Shown here one piece after another: positions 38,983 to 47,588 of a stretch of DNA of 64,000 nt; within the stretch, counting starts at the first letter, position 1; each line of letters begins with the position of its first letter. A program made the translations under genes and the position numbers. The DNA is from Neisseria sp. DTU_2020_1000833_1_SI_GRL_NUU_006. GTDB taxonomy: Bacteria; Pseudomonadota; Gammaproteobacteria; Burkholderiales; Neisseriaceae. The notes beneath the pieces were generated by a model. It was not told the origin of the DNA. It searched no databases and saw nothing but the letters and a program-made list of their open reading frames with translations. The stretch lies in contig CP135593.1 of NCBI GenBank assembly GCA_032388755.1, forward strand, positions 992,001-1,056,000. Reading direction: 5' to 3'.

Positions 38983-39336
38983 TTATTCCGAAAAAATCTT
39001 CTGATAGTTTTCGACAGAAAATCCGACGTAAACCCTGCCCTCTTTACGCAAAACCGGACGTTTGATCAAACTTGGATTTTTCGCCATCAGTCGGACCGCC
39101 CCGTCCGGACTATTTTCGGCAGCTTGACGGTCGGCATCGTCAAGTTTGCGCCATGTCGTACCACGTTTGTTGAGCAGGATTTCTAAAGAAACCTGTTCCA
39201 GCCATTGGCGGATAACTGCCTCGCTCGGGGCGTTTTTCTTAAAATCGGAAAATTCGTACACAATATTATTTTCAGCCAACCAGTTGCGTGCCTTTTTAAC
39301 AGTGTCGCAATTTGTGATTCCATATAATTCGATCAT
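38983..39336 (-). CDS. ArsC/Spx-family protein (YffB-like)
   Basis: 117 residues. Thioredoxin-like ArsC fold with Cys10 in YGITNCDTVKKARNWL and conserved KRGTTWRKL and SLIKRPVL near residues 57 and 88. YffB-type members reduce glutathione or oxidised partners rather than arsenate; the second and third Cys of ArsC are absent. Divergent from ygfZ. No operon partner. Length is normal. Confidence 0.85.
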   Translation of the reverse strand: MIELYGITNCDTVKKARNWLAENNIVYEFSDFKKNAPSEAVIRQWLEQVSLEILLNKRGTTWRKLDDADRQAAENSPDGAVRLMAKNPSLIKRPVLRKEGRVYVGFSVENYQKIFSE

Positions 39337-39456
39337 GCTGTTTCTTTCTTGTTGATGCTTGGTAAGCTCTCATTTTACTACATTCCCTAAGTGAAATAAG
39401 CTAGAATACCTGTCCGCAATCCCTTAATCGGGAAACAGGTTATAGAAGGATTCACT

Positions 39457-40314
39457 ATGCAAAGCCGTTTACCTTTTTTCAGCGTCATCCGTGTCGGCGG
39501 AGAAGATCGCGCTTCATTTCTCCATGGCCAACTATCCAATGATATTAACCACTTACCTGTAAATCATGCCTGCTACGCGACTTACAACACACCTAAGGGA
39601 CGTGTTTTGGCGAATATGGTTGTATTAAACCGAGGGGAAGATTTATTGCTGGTTATGGCAGCGGATTTGGCTGAATCGATTGTGAAACGGCTGCGTATGT
39701 TCGTATTGCGCGCCAAAGTTGAATTTACCCCCCTACCCGATTTTGCCGTTGCAGGCATGCTCGATGAAAGCTGCCATGCTACCCCGCCCGACTCACCCAG
39801 CCTTTCTTTTGAGGCATCACTGGAAAACGGTGTATATACCATTCCCCTGCCCCATAAAGGTCGTCTGAAAATCGGTGAGGCGGCGCTGCTTCCCGAATAT
39901 GATGCCCAAGCCGAAAATGCGTGGAATCTGCACGAGATCCGCAGCGGCTATCCATGGATTTCTGCTGCGACCAAAGAAACCGCTGTTGCGCAAATGCTCA
40001 ACCAACACATCATCGGCGGCGTACATTTCAAAAAAGGCTGCTACCCCGGTCAAGAAATTATTGCGCGCGCCCAATATCGAGGCCAAGTAAAACGCGGGCT
40101 GGCGGTATTGAGCGGAGATTCATTGGAAGCAGCAGGTGTAGGCGTGGTTTCCGAAGATGCGGAAGCCGGACAAATCATCAACACTGCGCTAACTGAAAAT
40201 GGCAGCTTAAGCCTTGCCGTCATCAAGTTTTCCGCAGCGCAATCTCCTCTTACGGATGCAGACGGTAACGTATTGAAACAGGGAAAACTTTTCTTTTCCG
40301 TTTCTGAGGAATAG
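39457..40314 (+). CDS. ygfZ: folate-dependent iron-sulfur maturation protein YgfZ
   Basis: 285 residues. Tetrahydrofolate-binding GcvT-like fold with the signature KGCYPGQEIIARAQYRGQVKR near residue 190, where the Cys is essential in E. coli YgfZ. It assists assembly or repair of some Fe-S enzymes. Includes HGQLSNDINHL at the N-terminus. AAGGA is six bases before the ATG. An in-gene DUS is at about 39859. Confidence 0.93.
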   Translation: MQSRLPFFSVIRVGGEDRASFLHGQLSNDINHLPVNHACYATYNTPKGRVLANMVVLNRGEDLLLVMAADLAESIVKRLRMFVLRAKVEFTPLPDFAVAGMLDESCHATPPDSPSLSFEASLENGVYTIPLPHKGRLKIGEAALLPEYDAQAENAWNLHEIRSGYPWISAATKETAVAQMLNQHIIGGVHFKKGCYPGQEIIARAQYRGQVKRGLAVLSGDSLEAAGVGVVSEDAEAGQIINTALTENGSLSLAVIKFSAAQSPLTDADGNVLKQGKLFFSVSEE

Positions 40315-40328
40315 CCCGTCCAAGATAA

Positions 40329-40375
40329 CAAGGTCGTCTGAAATCTTTTTAAAATAAGGTTTCAGACGACCTTTT
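40329..40375 (+). terminator. DUS terminator after ygfZ
   Basis: AAGGTCGTCTGAA with its complement and TTTTATC following. Confidence 0.85.
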
Positions 40376-40446
40376 ATCTCCTCATTACATCCCGTTTCGA
40401 CGGCTGTTATATAATTCTCCCACACACACTCCCCTACTCTTTCCCC

Positions 40447-42447
40447 ATGAAACTCAACCCCCAACAGCAAGCCGCCGTCAAATACCTCGGCGGGCCTCTG
40501 CTCGTGCTCGCCGGCGCCGGCAGCGGTAAAACCGGCGTGATTACGCAAAAAATCAAGCATTTGATTGTCAACGTCGGCTATCTGCCGCATACCGTCGCCG
40601 CAATTACCTTCACCAACAAAGCCGCTACGGAAATGCAGGAACGCGTCGCCAAAATGCTGCCCAAGTCGCGAACGCGCGGGCTGACGATTTGCACGTTCCA
40701 CTCTTTGGGCATGAAGATTCTGCGCGAAGAGGCGAACCATATCGGTTACAAAAAAAACTTCTCCATCCTCGATTCCACCGACAGCGCCAAAATCATCGGC
40801 GAACTTTTGGGCGGCACGGGAAAAGAAGCCTTATTCAAAGCGCAGCACCAGATTTCCCTGTGGAAAAACGATTTGAAAACGCCCGAAGACGTACTTCAGA
40901 CAACCTCCAACGCCTGGGAAGAACAAATTGCGCGCGTGTATGCGAGCTATCAGGAAACCTTGCAAAGCTATCAGGCGGTGGACTTCGACGACTTAATCCG
41001 CCTGCCCGCCGTGCTGTTGCAGCAAAACAGCGAAGTACGCAACAAATGGCAGCGGCGGCTGCGTTATCTGTTGGTTGACGAATGCCAAGACACCAACACC
41101 TGCCAATTTACGCTGATGAAACTCTTGACCGGCGCGGAAGGTATGTTTACCGCCGTCGGCGATGACGACCAATCCATCTACGCATGGCGCGGTGCGAACA
41201 TGGAAAACCTGCGCAAAATGCAGGAAGATTATCCGCAGATGAAAGTCATCAAGCTGGAGCAAAACTACCGCTCCACCGCGCGGATTCTCAAAATCGCCAA
41301 CAAAGTCATCGAAAACAACCCCAAGCTGTTCACCAAAAAACTTTGGTCGCAGTTCGGCGAAGGCGAAATCGTCAAAGTCGTTGCCTGCCAAAACGAGCAA
41401 CACGAAGCTGACTGGGTCGTCAGCCAAATCGTCAAACAGAAGCTGGTCGGCGGCGACAAAACCCAATACGCCGATTTCGCCGTGTTATACCGCGGCAACC
41501 ATCAGGCGCGGATTTTTGAAGAAGCCTTGCGCAGCGCGCGCGTTCCCTACCAACTCTCCGGCGGGCAGAGTTTTTTCGACAAAGCCGAAATCAAAGACGT
41601 TTTGTCCTATTTGCGCCTGCTTGCCAACCCCAACGACGATCCCGCCTTCCTGCGCGCCGTCACCACGCCCAAACGCGGCATCGGCGATGTAACGCTGGGC
41701 AAGCTCAACACCTACGCGCACGAACACGAATGTAGCCTGTATGAAGCCGCACAAACCGAAGAAGCCCTTGCCCTATTGAACAACACCAACCGCCAACACC
41801 TGCAAGCCTTTATGGATATGTTCGGCAGCTACCGCGCCAAAGCCGAAACCAGCGAAGCGGGCGAACTCATCAACAGCCTGCTCAAAGAAATCGACTACGA
41901 AAACCACCTGCTTGCCAGCGAAGAGGGTAAAGCCGGCGAAATCAAATGGCGCAACGTCAGCGACCTGACCGGCTGGCTAGAGCGCAAAGGCGAGCAAGAC
42001 GGCAAAAACATCATCGAACTCGCCCAAACCGTCGCCTTGATGACGCTTTTGGAAGGCAAAAGCGAAGAAGAAGTCGATGCCGTCAAACTCTCGACCCTGC
42101 ACGCCTCCAAAGGCTTGGAATACCCATACGTTTTCCTCGTCGGCTGCGAAGAGGGCATTCTGCCGCACAACGACAGCATCGAAGAAGACAACGTCGAAGA
42201 AGAACGCCGCCTGATGTACGTCGGCATCACCCGCGCCAAACGCCAGCTTACGCTGACCCACTGCGTCAAACGCAAAAAACAAGGCACATGGCAGTTCCCC
42301 GAACCCAGCCGCTTCATAGATGAAATGCCGCAGGAAGACATCAAGATTTTAGGGCGCAAAGGCGGCGAGCCGATTGTGAGCAAGGAAGAGGGCAGAAGTC
42401 ATCTTGCGGGAATGCTGGATATGTTGGCGGCGAAAGGGAAGGGCTGA
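40447..42447 (+). CDS. rep: ATP-dependent DNA helicase Rep
   Basis: 666 residues. Superfamily 1A motifs in order: LNPQQQAAVKY (Q motif), AGAGSGKTGVIT (Walker A, about 20), TFTNKAATEMQER, VDECQDTN (motif II), GDDDQSIYAWRGA (III), QNYRST (IV), LSTLHASKGLEY (V) and VGITRAKRQLTL (VI). Close in length and sequence to E. coli Rep, which clears proteins ahead of the replication fork by 3' to 5' movement. UvrD is a related alternative, but the start and length fit Rep better. A DUS terminator follows. Confidence 0.93.
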   Translation: MKLNPQQQAAVKYLGGPLLVLAGAGSGKTGVITQKIKHLIVNVGYLPHTVAAITFTNKAATEMQERVAKMLPKSRTRGLTICTFHSLGMKILREEANHIGYKKNFSILDSTDSAKIIGELLGGTGKEALFKAQHQISLWKNDLKTPEDVLQTTSNAWEEQIARVYASYQETLQSYQAVDFDDLIRLPAVLLQQNSEVRNKWQRRLRYLLVDECQDTNTCQFTLMKLLTGAEGMFTAVGDDDQSIYAWRGANMENLRKMQEDYPQMKVIKLEQNYRSTARILKIANKVIENNPKLFTKKLWSQFGEGEIVKVVACQNEQHEADWVVSQIVKQKLVGGDKTQYADFAVLYRGNHQARIFEEALRSARVPYQLSGGQSFFDKAEIKDVLSYLRLLANPNDDPAFLRAVTTPKRGIGDVTLGKLNTYAHEHECSLYEAAQTEEALALLNNTNRQHLQAFMDMFGSYRAKAETSEAGELINSLLKEIDYENHLLASEEGKAGEIKWRNVSDLTGWLERKGEQDGKNIIELAQTVALMTLLEGKSEEEVDAVKLSTLHASKGLEYPYVFLVGCEEGILPHNDSIEEDNVEEERRLMYVGITRAKRQLTLTHCVKRKKQGTWQFPEPSRFIDEMPQEDIKILGRKGGEPIVSKEEGRSHLAGMLDMLAAKGKG

Positions 42448-42466
42448 AACGAGAGAGGGGCAGGTA

Positions 42467-42506
42467 AAAGGTCGTCTGAAAGCTGAACTGCGTGTTCAGA
42501 CGACCA
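42467..42506 (+). terminator. DUS terminator after rep
   Basis: AAAAGGTCGTCTGAA pairs with TTCAGACGACC, 20 bases after the stop. Confidence 0.75.
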
Positions 42507-42568
42507 TTGTTATACCCGTTCTGCTTGGCAAAACAGCCTAGTAGACGTATAATCAATCCTTCACATCT

Positions 42569-42931
42569 GGGGGCGATCTTGGTTTCGACGGGGGTTGCAA
42601 AGCAGATGCGGGCATACCGGGGTCTCAGATTTCCCGTAAAACACTGAATCTAAATAGTCGCAAACGACGAAACTTACGCACTGGCCGCTTAAGGCCTGCC
42701 GTTGCAGCAGTCTGTCAATGGGCTGTGTAGCGCAAGCTACCGCAACGTCATCTTACATTGACTGGTTTTCCGCCGGGTTACTTGGTGGGAAATAAGATTC
42801 AAGGTAACTGGTTTCTAGAAGGCCTGTCGGTCGGCATGATAGGAACGAGATTTTAAATAGACACGACTAAGTATGTAGAACGCTCTGTAGAGGACTTTCG
42901 GACGGGGGTTCAATTCCCCCCGCCTCCACCA
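42569..42931 (+). ncRNA. ssrA: tmRNA (transfer-messenger RNA)
   Basis: 363 bases. The 5' end GGGGGCG pairs with CGCCTCC just before the encoded ACCA 3' end, giving the seven-pair tRNA-like acceptor stem. GGGGGTTCAATTCCCCC near the end is the T arm. The tag frame starts at GCA 42660 and ends at TAA 42690-42692, encoding ANDETYALAA. tmRNA with SmpB frees stalled ribosomes and marks the nascent protein for ClpXP. Its 3' end is a common integration site; a decayed integrase lies directly after it. Confidence 0.98.
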
Positions 42932-42959
42932 AGATATCCGATAAGTATCCAATACTTAT

Positions 42960-43327
42960 CTTAATTTTTGTGTTTTTTGGCACACTATTGGCACATTTCC
43001 CATCAAAAAGCTGCTCGATTTTAGACTTTTTACGCTGCTTGTCGGCCAAGTCAATCCAGCGGAAATAATTTTCAATTATCATCTTCATGGTGCTGTGCTC
43101 CGTTTCTTCAGCCCGTTTGGAATCGGGGAAGAATTCGGCGTAGTCGAATACGCCGATGGCGATTCGGGTGCATACTTCTTCCCGGAGTTTAGTAGCGTGC
43201 CGGATGTTAGCGGTGGTGGGCTTGAGCGGCAGGCTTTCCCAACATCGTTTACCCCGCGATACATGGACCATATTTTGATACTGCGATCGCGGATAACTAC
43301 ACCGGTTGGTATTCGTTTCGTTGCCAT
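42960..43327 (-). pseudogene. truncated, frameshifted phage integrase (DUF3596 N-terminus)
   Basis: ATG at 43327 starts MATKRIPTGVVIRDRSIKIW, the Arm-type DNA-binding N-terminus of tyrosine integrases. A frameshift near 43250 moves the similarity to CWESLPLKPTTANIRHATKL, REEVCTRIAIGVFDYAEFF and PDSKRAEE. After about residue 100 the core and catalytic domains (R, H, R, Y) are missing and the frame runs into the tmRNA 3' end. Directly beside ssrA, which fits integration into tmRNA. Boundaries at the low end are approximate. Confidence 0.8.
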
Positions 43328-43485
43328 TTTTCTACCTCTTTTACGTTGATTAAGATGTGGCGGTCGGGCGCACGGTAGTAGTTTAGTCCCTCTACCCAAA
43401 CGCCAGTGCTAATTTTGTCCCTTAAAGCCTTTTCTGTATAGCCTTACAATTCGGCGTAACGTTTCAACTGGATTTGGTTCAGCAT
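43297..43485 (-). pseudogene. excisionase-like gene with nonsense codon
   Basis: ATG 43485 begins MLNQIQLKRYAEL, then TAA (43444-43446), then the same frame continues GYTEKALRDKISTGVWVEG and LNYYRAPDRHILINVKEVEK to TAG at 43297. This matches small excisionase proteins with a winged helix (ALRDKISTGVW, then a Trp-rich wing). It overlaps the integrase start by 31 bases, the normal xis-int layout. The nonsense codon at residue 14 inactivates it. Confidence 0.75.
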
Positions 43486-43507
43486 ATTCAATCCTCCATA
43501 TGAATAA

Positions 43508-43591
43508 TTAGGACTTGCAGTAAGTGGTCGTAGTGCCGTAGCAAACCATGTGGCGGACATCAGGTAACCTGAGTCGTCTTTCTGTTTGCAT
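43508..43591 (-). CDS. AlpA-like regulator fragment (short ORF)
   Basis: 27 codons from ATG 43591 (GGAG seven bases upstream) to TAA at 43508: MQTERRLRLPDVRHMVCYG and then a short run ending YCKS. The LRLPDVRHMV part resembles the start of AlpA-type helix-turn-helix regulators found beside prophage integrases, cut short by a stop. Same strand and immediately upstream of the xis relic. May be non-functional. Confidence 0.4.
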   Translation of the reverse strand: MQTERRLRLPDVRHMVCYGTTTTYCKS

Positions 43592-43604
43592 TTTTTCTCC
43601 AAAT

Positions 43605-43846
43605 TTAAAGTTCGCCTTTAAGCAGCTTAGTTAATTCATTGCCCACGGCAGATTGTGTTCCACACTGCGTCGTGGCGGGTGATTTACCGTTGGGATAAGC
43701 AACAGTGTCAGGTGCGCATCCATTGCCTATGTCGGTACCTGCTATATTAGCAGCAAAAAGCCCTAAAATTTTTTTCAGCCCATTCTCAAAGAAGGATGAA
43801 TATTGGCAGACATATGGCGGTTTGAAACGTGGAAAAGCCCTTGTTC
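43605..43846 (-). pseudogene. C-terminal fragment of an unknown mobile-element protein
   Basis: An open stretch with no usable start, bounded by TGA upstream and ending at TAA (43605-43607). It reads about 80 codons, including GLKKILGLFAANIAGTDIGN and CGTQSAVGNELTKLLKGEL. Three Cys are present. Codon use looks protein-like and the end has a following Shine-Dalgarno for the next ORF. I do not recognise the family. Probably the tail of a gene truncated by a rearrangement at about 43850. Confidence 0.4.
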
Positions 43847-44488
43847 ACTGAGTGAATAACGGGTTACTTTGGATTGACGTAGTTAGTTATCCCTATGATA
43901 GTCACAAGTGCATTCATGTAATGGAACTAGGTTCTGTTAATGCTGCGTGCCGAATTGTTTTTAATATAAATTAAAAATAACATTAAATATCAATGGATTG
44001 ATATTTTTAAAATGTTTTCTACCCGAGACATTGGCAAAACTCATTAACCGTAGAACTTGGTCAGGTACACTTCCCCATCTGTTGAGCCTAATCAGGCACC
44101 GATTGAGCGGACAAGGTTCCAATATCCTGTGCGCAGATGTAGGTATTGCTAACGTTATTCGGACCTGGTTTATCGGGGCTGAAAAGATCAGATCAGCGTT
44201 ATTAGTGCAAATGGAATCCGGTACAGCAGTCACTGCCGTTAACGACTGTGATAAATGCCCGGTTAAAGGCACTTTAAGACTTGCTCAAAGCATATCTGCA
44301 CTGATGCAGAAAGTCATACTTACGGGCAATGGGCAGATTGTCGAGAGCAAGTCCAATCAAAAGGGGTATTGAGGCAGACAGCCTTGCTTGGCTGAAAGAT
44401 GATTGCAAGGACCTAGTTCTTTCACTCAGTGAAAAGTGAAACCTATATCATCAATTAATTATCTTTTCTTTAAGCCTGTCGATTCCCT
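43847..44488. other. decayed, AT-rich stretch without a supportable gene
   Basis: Open frames of 103-124 codons exist on both strands (43961-44272 minus, 43998-44372 plus), overlapping each other, with no ribosome-binding site or recognised motif. Palindromes TTCACTGAGTGAA (43844-43856) and TTCACTCAGTGAA (44421-44433) flank it, with an inner inverted pair GAACTAGGT (43924) and ACCTAGTTC (44411). Probably mobile-element debris. Confidence 0.4.
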
Positions 44489-44731
44489 CGACAGCCGAAA
44501 CCCAAACACAGGTTTTCGGCTGTTTCTATCCCTAATTATTCCTAATTCTACCCAAATACCCCCTTAATTCTCCCCAGACACCTTATAATCAGGAATCCGG
44601 GCCGCCTTTTAGGCGGCAACAGACACACTTAGCCTGGCTTGTGCGGTTTGCTGGAAGAAGGTGCTTATGTAAAATCCCCTAAGTGTCTTGGGGGGAATTT
44701 AGAGGATTTTGGGGAATTTTGCAAAGACCTC
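44489..44731. mobile_element. internally deleted IS1106-like relic (MITE-like)
   Basis: About 145 bases match the left end of the element at 1.5 kb from CGACAGCCGAAACC to the transposase C-terminus (CACTTAGCCTG). They join directly at 44635-44636 to the right end (GCTTGTGCGGTTTG onward), including the leader hairpin and TTTTGCAAAGACCTC. The middle of the transposase (about 940 bp) is gone, with a two-base TG shared at the junction. The left 15-bp repeat is not recognisable. Confidence 0.85.
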
Positions 44732-44838
44732 ATATAGAGATTCAAAGCGATGCTGTCGGAAGAAATTGAAGCGAAAAAAGCGTTACCAATCATTATCCTC
44801 CCGCAGATTTCAGTACGGCAGACCTATTTCCCAAAAAC

Positions 44839-45705
44839 TCAATCCAAAACCCGTTGTTCCGGCAAACGTCCCGCCCAATCGCACGCAAACTGCCAAGCTG
44901 AACGCCCCGAGCGGTTGCCACGCATTTGCGCCCATTGCAATGCCGCCTTGTGTGCCGTTTCATCAAAATCCACGCCGAAATCATCCAACCAATTTTCAAC
45001 CGCTTGGAGGTAGTCGTTTTGATCAAACGGATAAAAACTCAACCACAAACCGAAACGGTCGGACAGGGAAATTTTTTCCTCAACAGCTTCTTTTTGATGA
45101 ATTTCGCCGCGTATGCCCGTTGTCCCGATATTTTCATCCATATATTCAGGCATCAGGTGGCGCCGGTTGGACGTCGCGTACACCAACACTTTGCTGCATC
45201 TTTGCGACAAACCGCCGTCCAATGCGGTTTTTAGGGCTTTGTAGGTTTCATCACCGGTTTCAAACGACAGGTCATCGCAGAATACGATGAATTTTTCGGG
45301 ACGGTCTTTCAGCAAAAAAAGCAGCGCGGGCAGGCTGACCAAATCGCTCTTATCAACTTCAATCAGACGCAGCCCTTGTTCGGCATATTCGTGCAACAGG
45401 GCTTTGACCAGCGAGGATTTGCCCGTTCCGCGCGAACCGCTCATCAAAACATTATTCGCGGAGCGGCCTGCCAAAAACTGCTCGGTATTGCGTTTGAGCT
45501 TTTCAGTTTGCGTCCCGACGGCAGCCAAACGGTCAAGCGGGAATGTATGCGGGTTTGGCAGGCTCTCCAAAATCCCTTTTTTACCGACGCTGTGCCAACG
45601 GTAAGCCAAAGCGTTCCAGTCGGTTTTACCGGGTTCTTCGGGCAATACCAAATCAAGACGGTTTAAAACGGAATAGGCTTTTTGCAAAAAGGCGGCGAGT
45701 TTCAT
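44839..45705 (-). CDS. DUF815-family P-loop ATPase
   Basis: 288 residues from ATG 45705 (AGGAG upstream). AAA-type ATPase with Walker A GSRGTGKSSLVKALL (about 85-100), Walker B-like FIVFCDDLSF, and sensor segment VLVYATSNRRHLMPEYM. The DUF815 family is widespread in proteobacteria and still without a clear role. It starts nine bases after the ribE stop and is the last gene of the trmB-ribE-ATPase set. The longer frame to 45912 is inside ribE and not used. An IS relic lies about 107 bases beyond its stop. Confidence 0.88.
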   Translation of the reverse strand: MKLAAFLQKAYSVLNRLDLVLPEEPGKTDWNALAYRWHSVGKKGILESLPNPHTFPLDRLAAVGTQTEKLKRNTEQFLAGRSANNVLMSGSRGTGKSSLVKALLHEYAEQGLRLIEVDKSDLVSLPALLFLLKDRPEKFIVFCDDLSFETGDETYKALKTALDGGLSQRCSKVLVYATSNRRHLMPEYMDENIGTTGIRGEIHQKEAVEEKISLSDRFGLWLSFYPFDQNDYLQAVENWLDDFGVDFDETAHKAALQWAQMRGNRSGRSAWQFACDWAGRLPEQRVLD

Positions 45706-45713
45706 ATGTGCTC

Positions 45714-46343
45714 CTATCGTCCTGATGTGGCAGGATTTTGCTGCGCCATCACGCGCATTACGGTATCGACAACGGCTTGGGTTTGCGGATCGATTTCGAT
45801 ATTGATGATGTCGCCCTCTTTCCGGCTGCCAAACAAAGTGCGCGTTAGAGTTTCCGGAATCAGGTGGACATTGAATTCCGTTTCGGTAACGTCGCCTATG
45901 GTCAGGCTGCAACCGTCCAAGCCGACAAAGCCTTTGCTCAAAATATAAGGTTTGAGCTCAGTCGGCAGTGCAAACCATACTGTACGGTTAAACTCGCTGC
46001 GCTCTATCCGCGTAATCCGCGTAGTCGTCATGATATGCCCGCTCATGACGTGTCCGCCGATTTCATCACCGAAACGGGCGGCACGTTCGAGATTGACGGC
46101 ATCTCCCGTTTTCAGACGACCTAAATTGGTCTTTTCCAAGGTTTCTTTCATCAAATCAAAGCTGACCGTATCGCCGTCGATTTGGGTAATGGTCAGGCAG
46201 CAGCCGTTGTTGGCGACGGATGCGCCGATTTGCAGATGTTCGGTCATCCCATCGGGCAGCTTGACGATATGGGTACGGAAATCGGCGGACGGTTCGCGGA
46301 TAGCGATGATTTCGCCGACACCTTGGACGATACCTGTAAACAT
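45714..46343 (-). CDS. ribE: riboflavin synthase alpha chain
   Basis: 209 residues from ATG 46343. Two tandem lumazine-binding halves: MFTGIVQGVGEIIAI with NGCCLTITQID, then GHVMSGHIM with GLDGCSLTIGDV. It dismutates two 6,7-dimethyl-8-ribityllumazine molecules to riboflavin. GGAGA is just upstream of the ATG. Grouped with trmB (19 bases upstream) and an ATPase gene; other rib genes are elsewhere. Also named ribC in some species. Confidence 0.95.
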   Translation of the reverse strand: MFTGIVQGVGEIIAIREPSADFRTHIVKLPDGMTEHLQIGASVANNGCCLTITQIDGDTVSFDLMKETLEKTNLGRLKTGDAVNLERAARFGDEIGGHVMSGHIMTTTRITRIERSEFNRTVWFALPTELKPYILSKGFVGLDGCSLTIGDVTETEFNVHLIPETLTRTLFGSRKEGDIINIEIDPQTQAVVDTVMRVMAQQNPATSGR

Positions 46344-46362
46344 GGGAGATTCTCCAATCGGT

Positions 46363-47070
46363 TTATTTGATGCGTTTGAAAACCAAATCCCAAACGCCGT
46401 GCCCCAAGCGTTTGCCGCGGGCTTCAAATTTCGTTTCGGGACGGTAGTCGGGCGTAGGCGCGTAATCGGCGGCGGTATTTTGCAAATTGTCAAAACCGCT
46501 CAACACTTCCAGCATCTGCTGCGCGTACTCTTCCCAGTCGGTCGCCAGATGGATATAGCCGCCGACTTTCAGCTTGGGCAGCAATTTCTGAACAAACGGC
46601 GTTTGCACCAAGCGGCGTTTGTTATGGCGTTTTTTGTGCCAGGGGTCGGGAAAGAAAATGTGGATGCCGTCGAGCACGTCGTCTGAAAGCATATTTTCGA
46701 CCACTTCGACCGCATCGTGCCGCATCACGCGGATATTGCCGATGTGTTCTTCTTCAATCAATTTCAAAATGTTGCCGACGCCGGGACCGTGTACATCAAT
46801 CGCCAAAAAGTCGGTATCAGGTAGGCGCTTGGCGATTTCAACAGTCGCCACACCCATGCCGAAACCGATTTCCAACACCTTGGGACGGTCGCTGCCGAAA
46901 CGCTGATTCAAGTCCAACACGGAATCTTGGTAATCGATGCCGAACTGCGGCCACATCGTATCAATAGCACGCTGCTGCGCCGCAGTCATATGCCCTTGAC
47001 GCAACACAAAGCTGCGGATGGAGCGTTTGTGCGCTTCAGGAACGGTGGAATCCGGAGTTATTTCGTTCAT
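46363..47070 (-). CDS. trmB: tRNA (guanine-N7-)-methyltransferase
   Basis: 235 residues. SAM-binding LEIGFGMGVATVEIA, then FLAIDVHGPGVGNIL and the family motif IHIFFPDPWHKKRHNKRRL. Methylates G46 in the tRNA variable loop. First gene of a likely three-gene operon with ribE and the DUF815 ATPase. A DUS inverted pair (47102-47142) lies in the leader. Confidence 0.96.
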   Translation of the reverse strand: MNEITPDSTVPEAHKRSIRSFVLRQGHMTAAQQRAIDTMWPQFGIDYQDSVLDLNQRFGSDRPKVLEIGFGMGVATVEIAKRLPDTDFLAIDVHGPGVGNILKLIEEEHIGNIRVMRHDAVEVVENMLSDDVLDGIHIFFPDPWHKKRHNKRRLVQTPFVQKLLPKLKVGGYIHLATDWEEYAQQMLEVLSGFDNLQNTAADYAPTPDYRPETKFEARGKRLGHGVWDLVFKRIK

Positions 47071-47101
47071 AAATTATTTCTTGTATCTGATAAAACTGGG
47101 G

Positions 47102-47142
47102 AAAGGTCGTCTGAAAATCTGCAGTATGGTTTCAGACGACCT
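47102..47142. other. DUS inverted pair upstream of trmB
   Basis: AAAGGTCGTCTGAAAA and its complement lie 31 bases before the trmB start. They are not behind any gene I can see on the plus strand, so this may be a leader hairpin rather than a terminator. Confidence 0.6.
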
Positions 47143-47309
47143 CCGAATGTATGGGGTCAACCGTTAAACAGTTTGTTTTTATTGTTGATGGATAAGCATG
47201 AAACAAGCCGCGGACAGTATCAATCCTACCGAACTCATTTGCTTGCTGTTTTAAAGCATGACTAAATGGCTCACTTGGAGCTTAGGCACGCATTCTTGTT
47301 CATGCATTA
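47143..47309. other. intergenic, no gene seen
   Basis: 167 bases between the DUS pair and a Correia element, with no open frame I can support. Confidence 0.5.
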
Positions 47310-47466
47310 TATAGTGGATTAAATTTAAATCAGGACAAGGCGACGAAGCCGCAGACAGTACAGATAGTACGGAACCGATTCACTTGGTGCTTCAGCACCT
47401 TAGAGAATCGTTCTCTTTGAGCTAAGGCGAGGCAACGCCGTACTGGTTTAAAGTTAATCCACTATA
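47310..47466. repeat. Correia element, full length
   Basis: 157 bp with TATAGTGGATTAA-type ends, in the trmB-lpdA gap. Confidence 0.95.
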
Positions 47467-47509
47467 TCGTTAATGAAATCACTATCACTGACAATATGCT
47501 GTTTGACGA

Positions 47510-47541
47510 AAAGGTCGTCTGAAAGATTCAGACGACCTTTG
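47510..47541 (-). terminator. DUS terminator of lpdA
   Basis: AAAGGTCGTCTGAAAG with its complement, 48 bases beyond the lpdA stop. Confidence 0.85.
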
Positions 47542-47588
47542 ACTGATAAATGCAATATCAGCAGTTTAATTCAACTGACTGAATACAC

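Noticed and set aside
42867..42965. protein tail ending in ...VEAGGIEPP...
   Set aside because: This is antisense reading of the tmRNA 3' end (T arm), a common false extension of integrase genes.
43998..44372. 124-codon ORF near the ssrA island scar
   Set aside because: Overlapped by an opposite frame of similar length, no ribosome-binding site and no recognised motif.
42569..44731. an active prophage
   Set aside because: The integrase lacks its catalytic domain, xis has a stop, and no structural genes are present.
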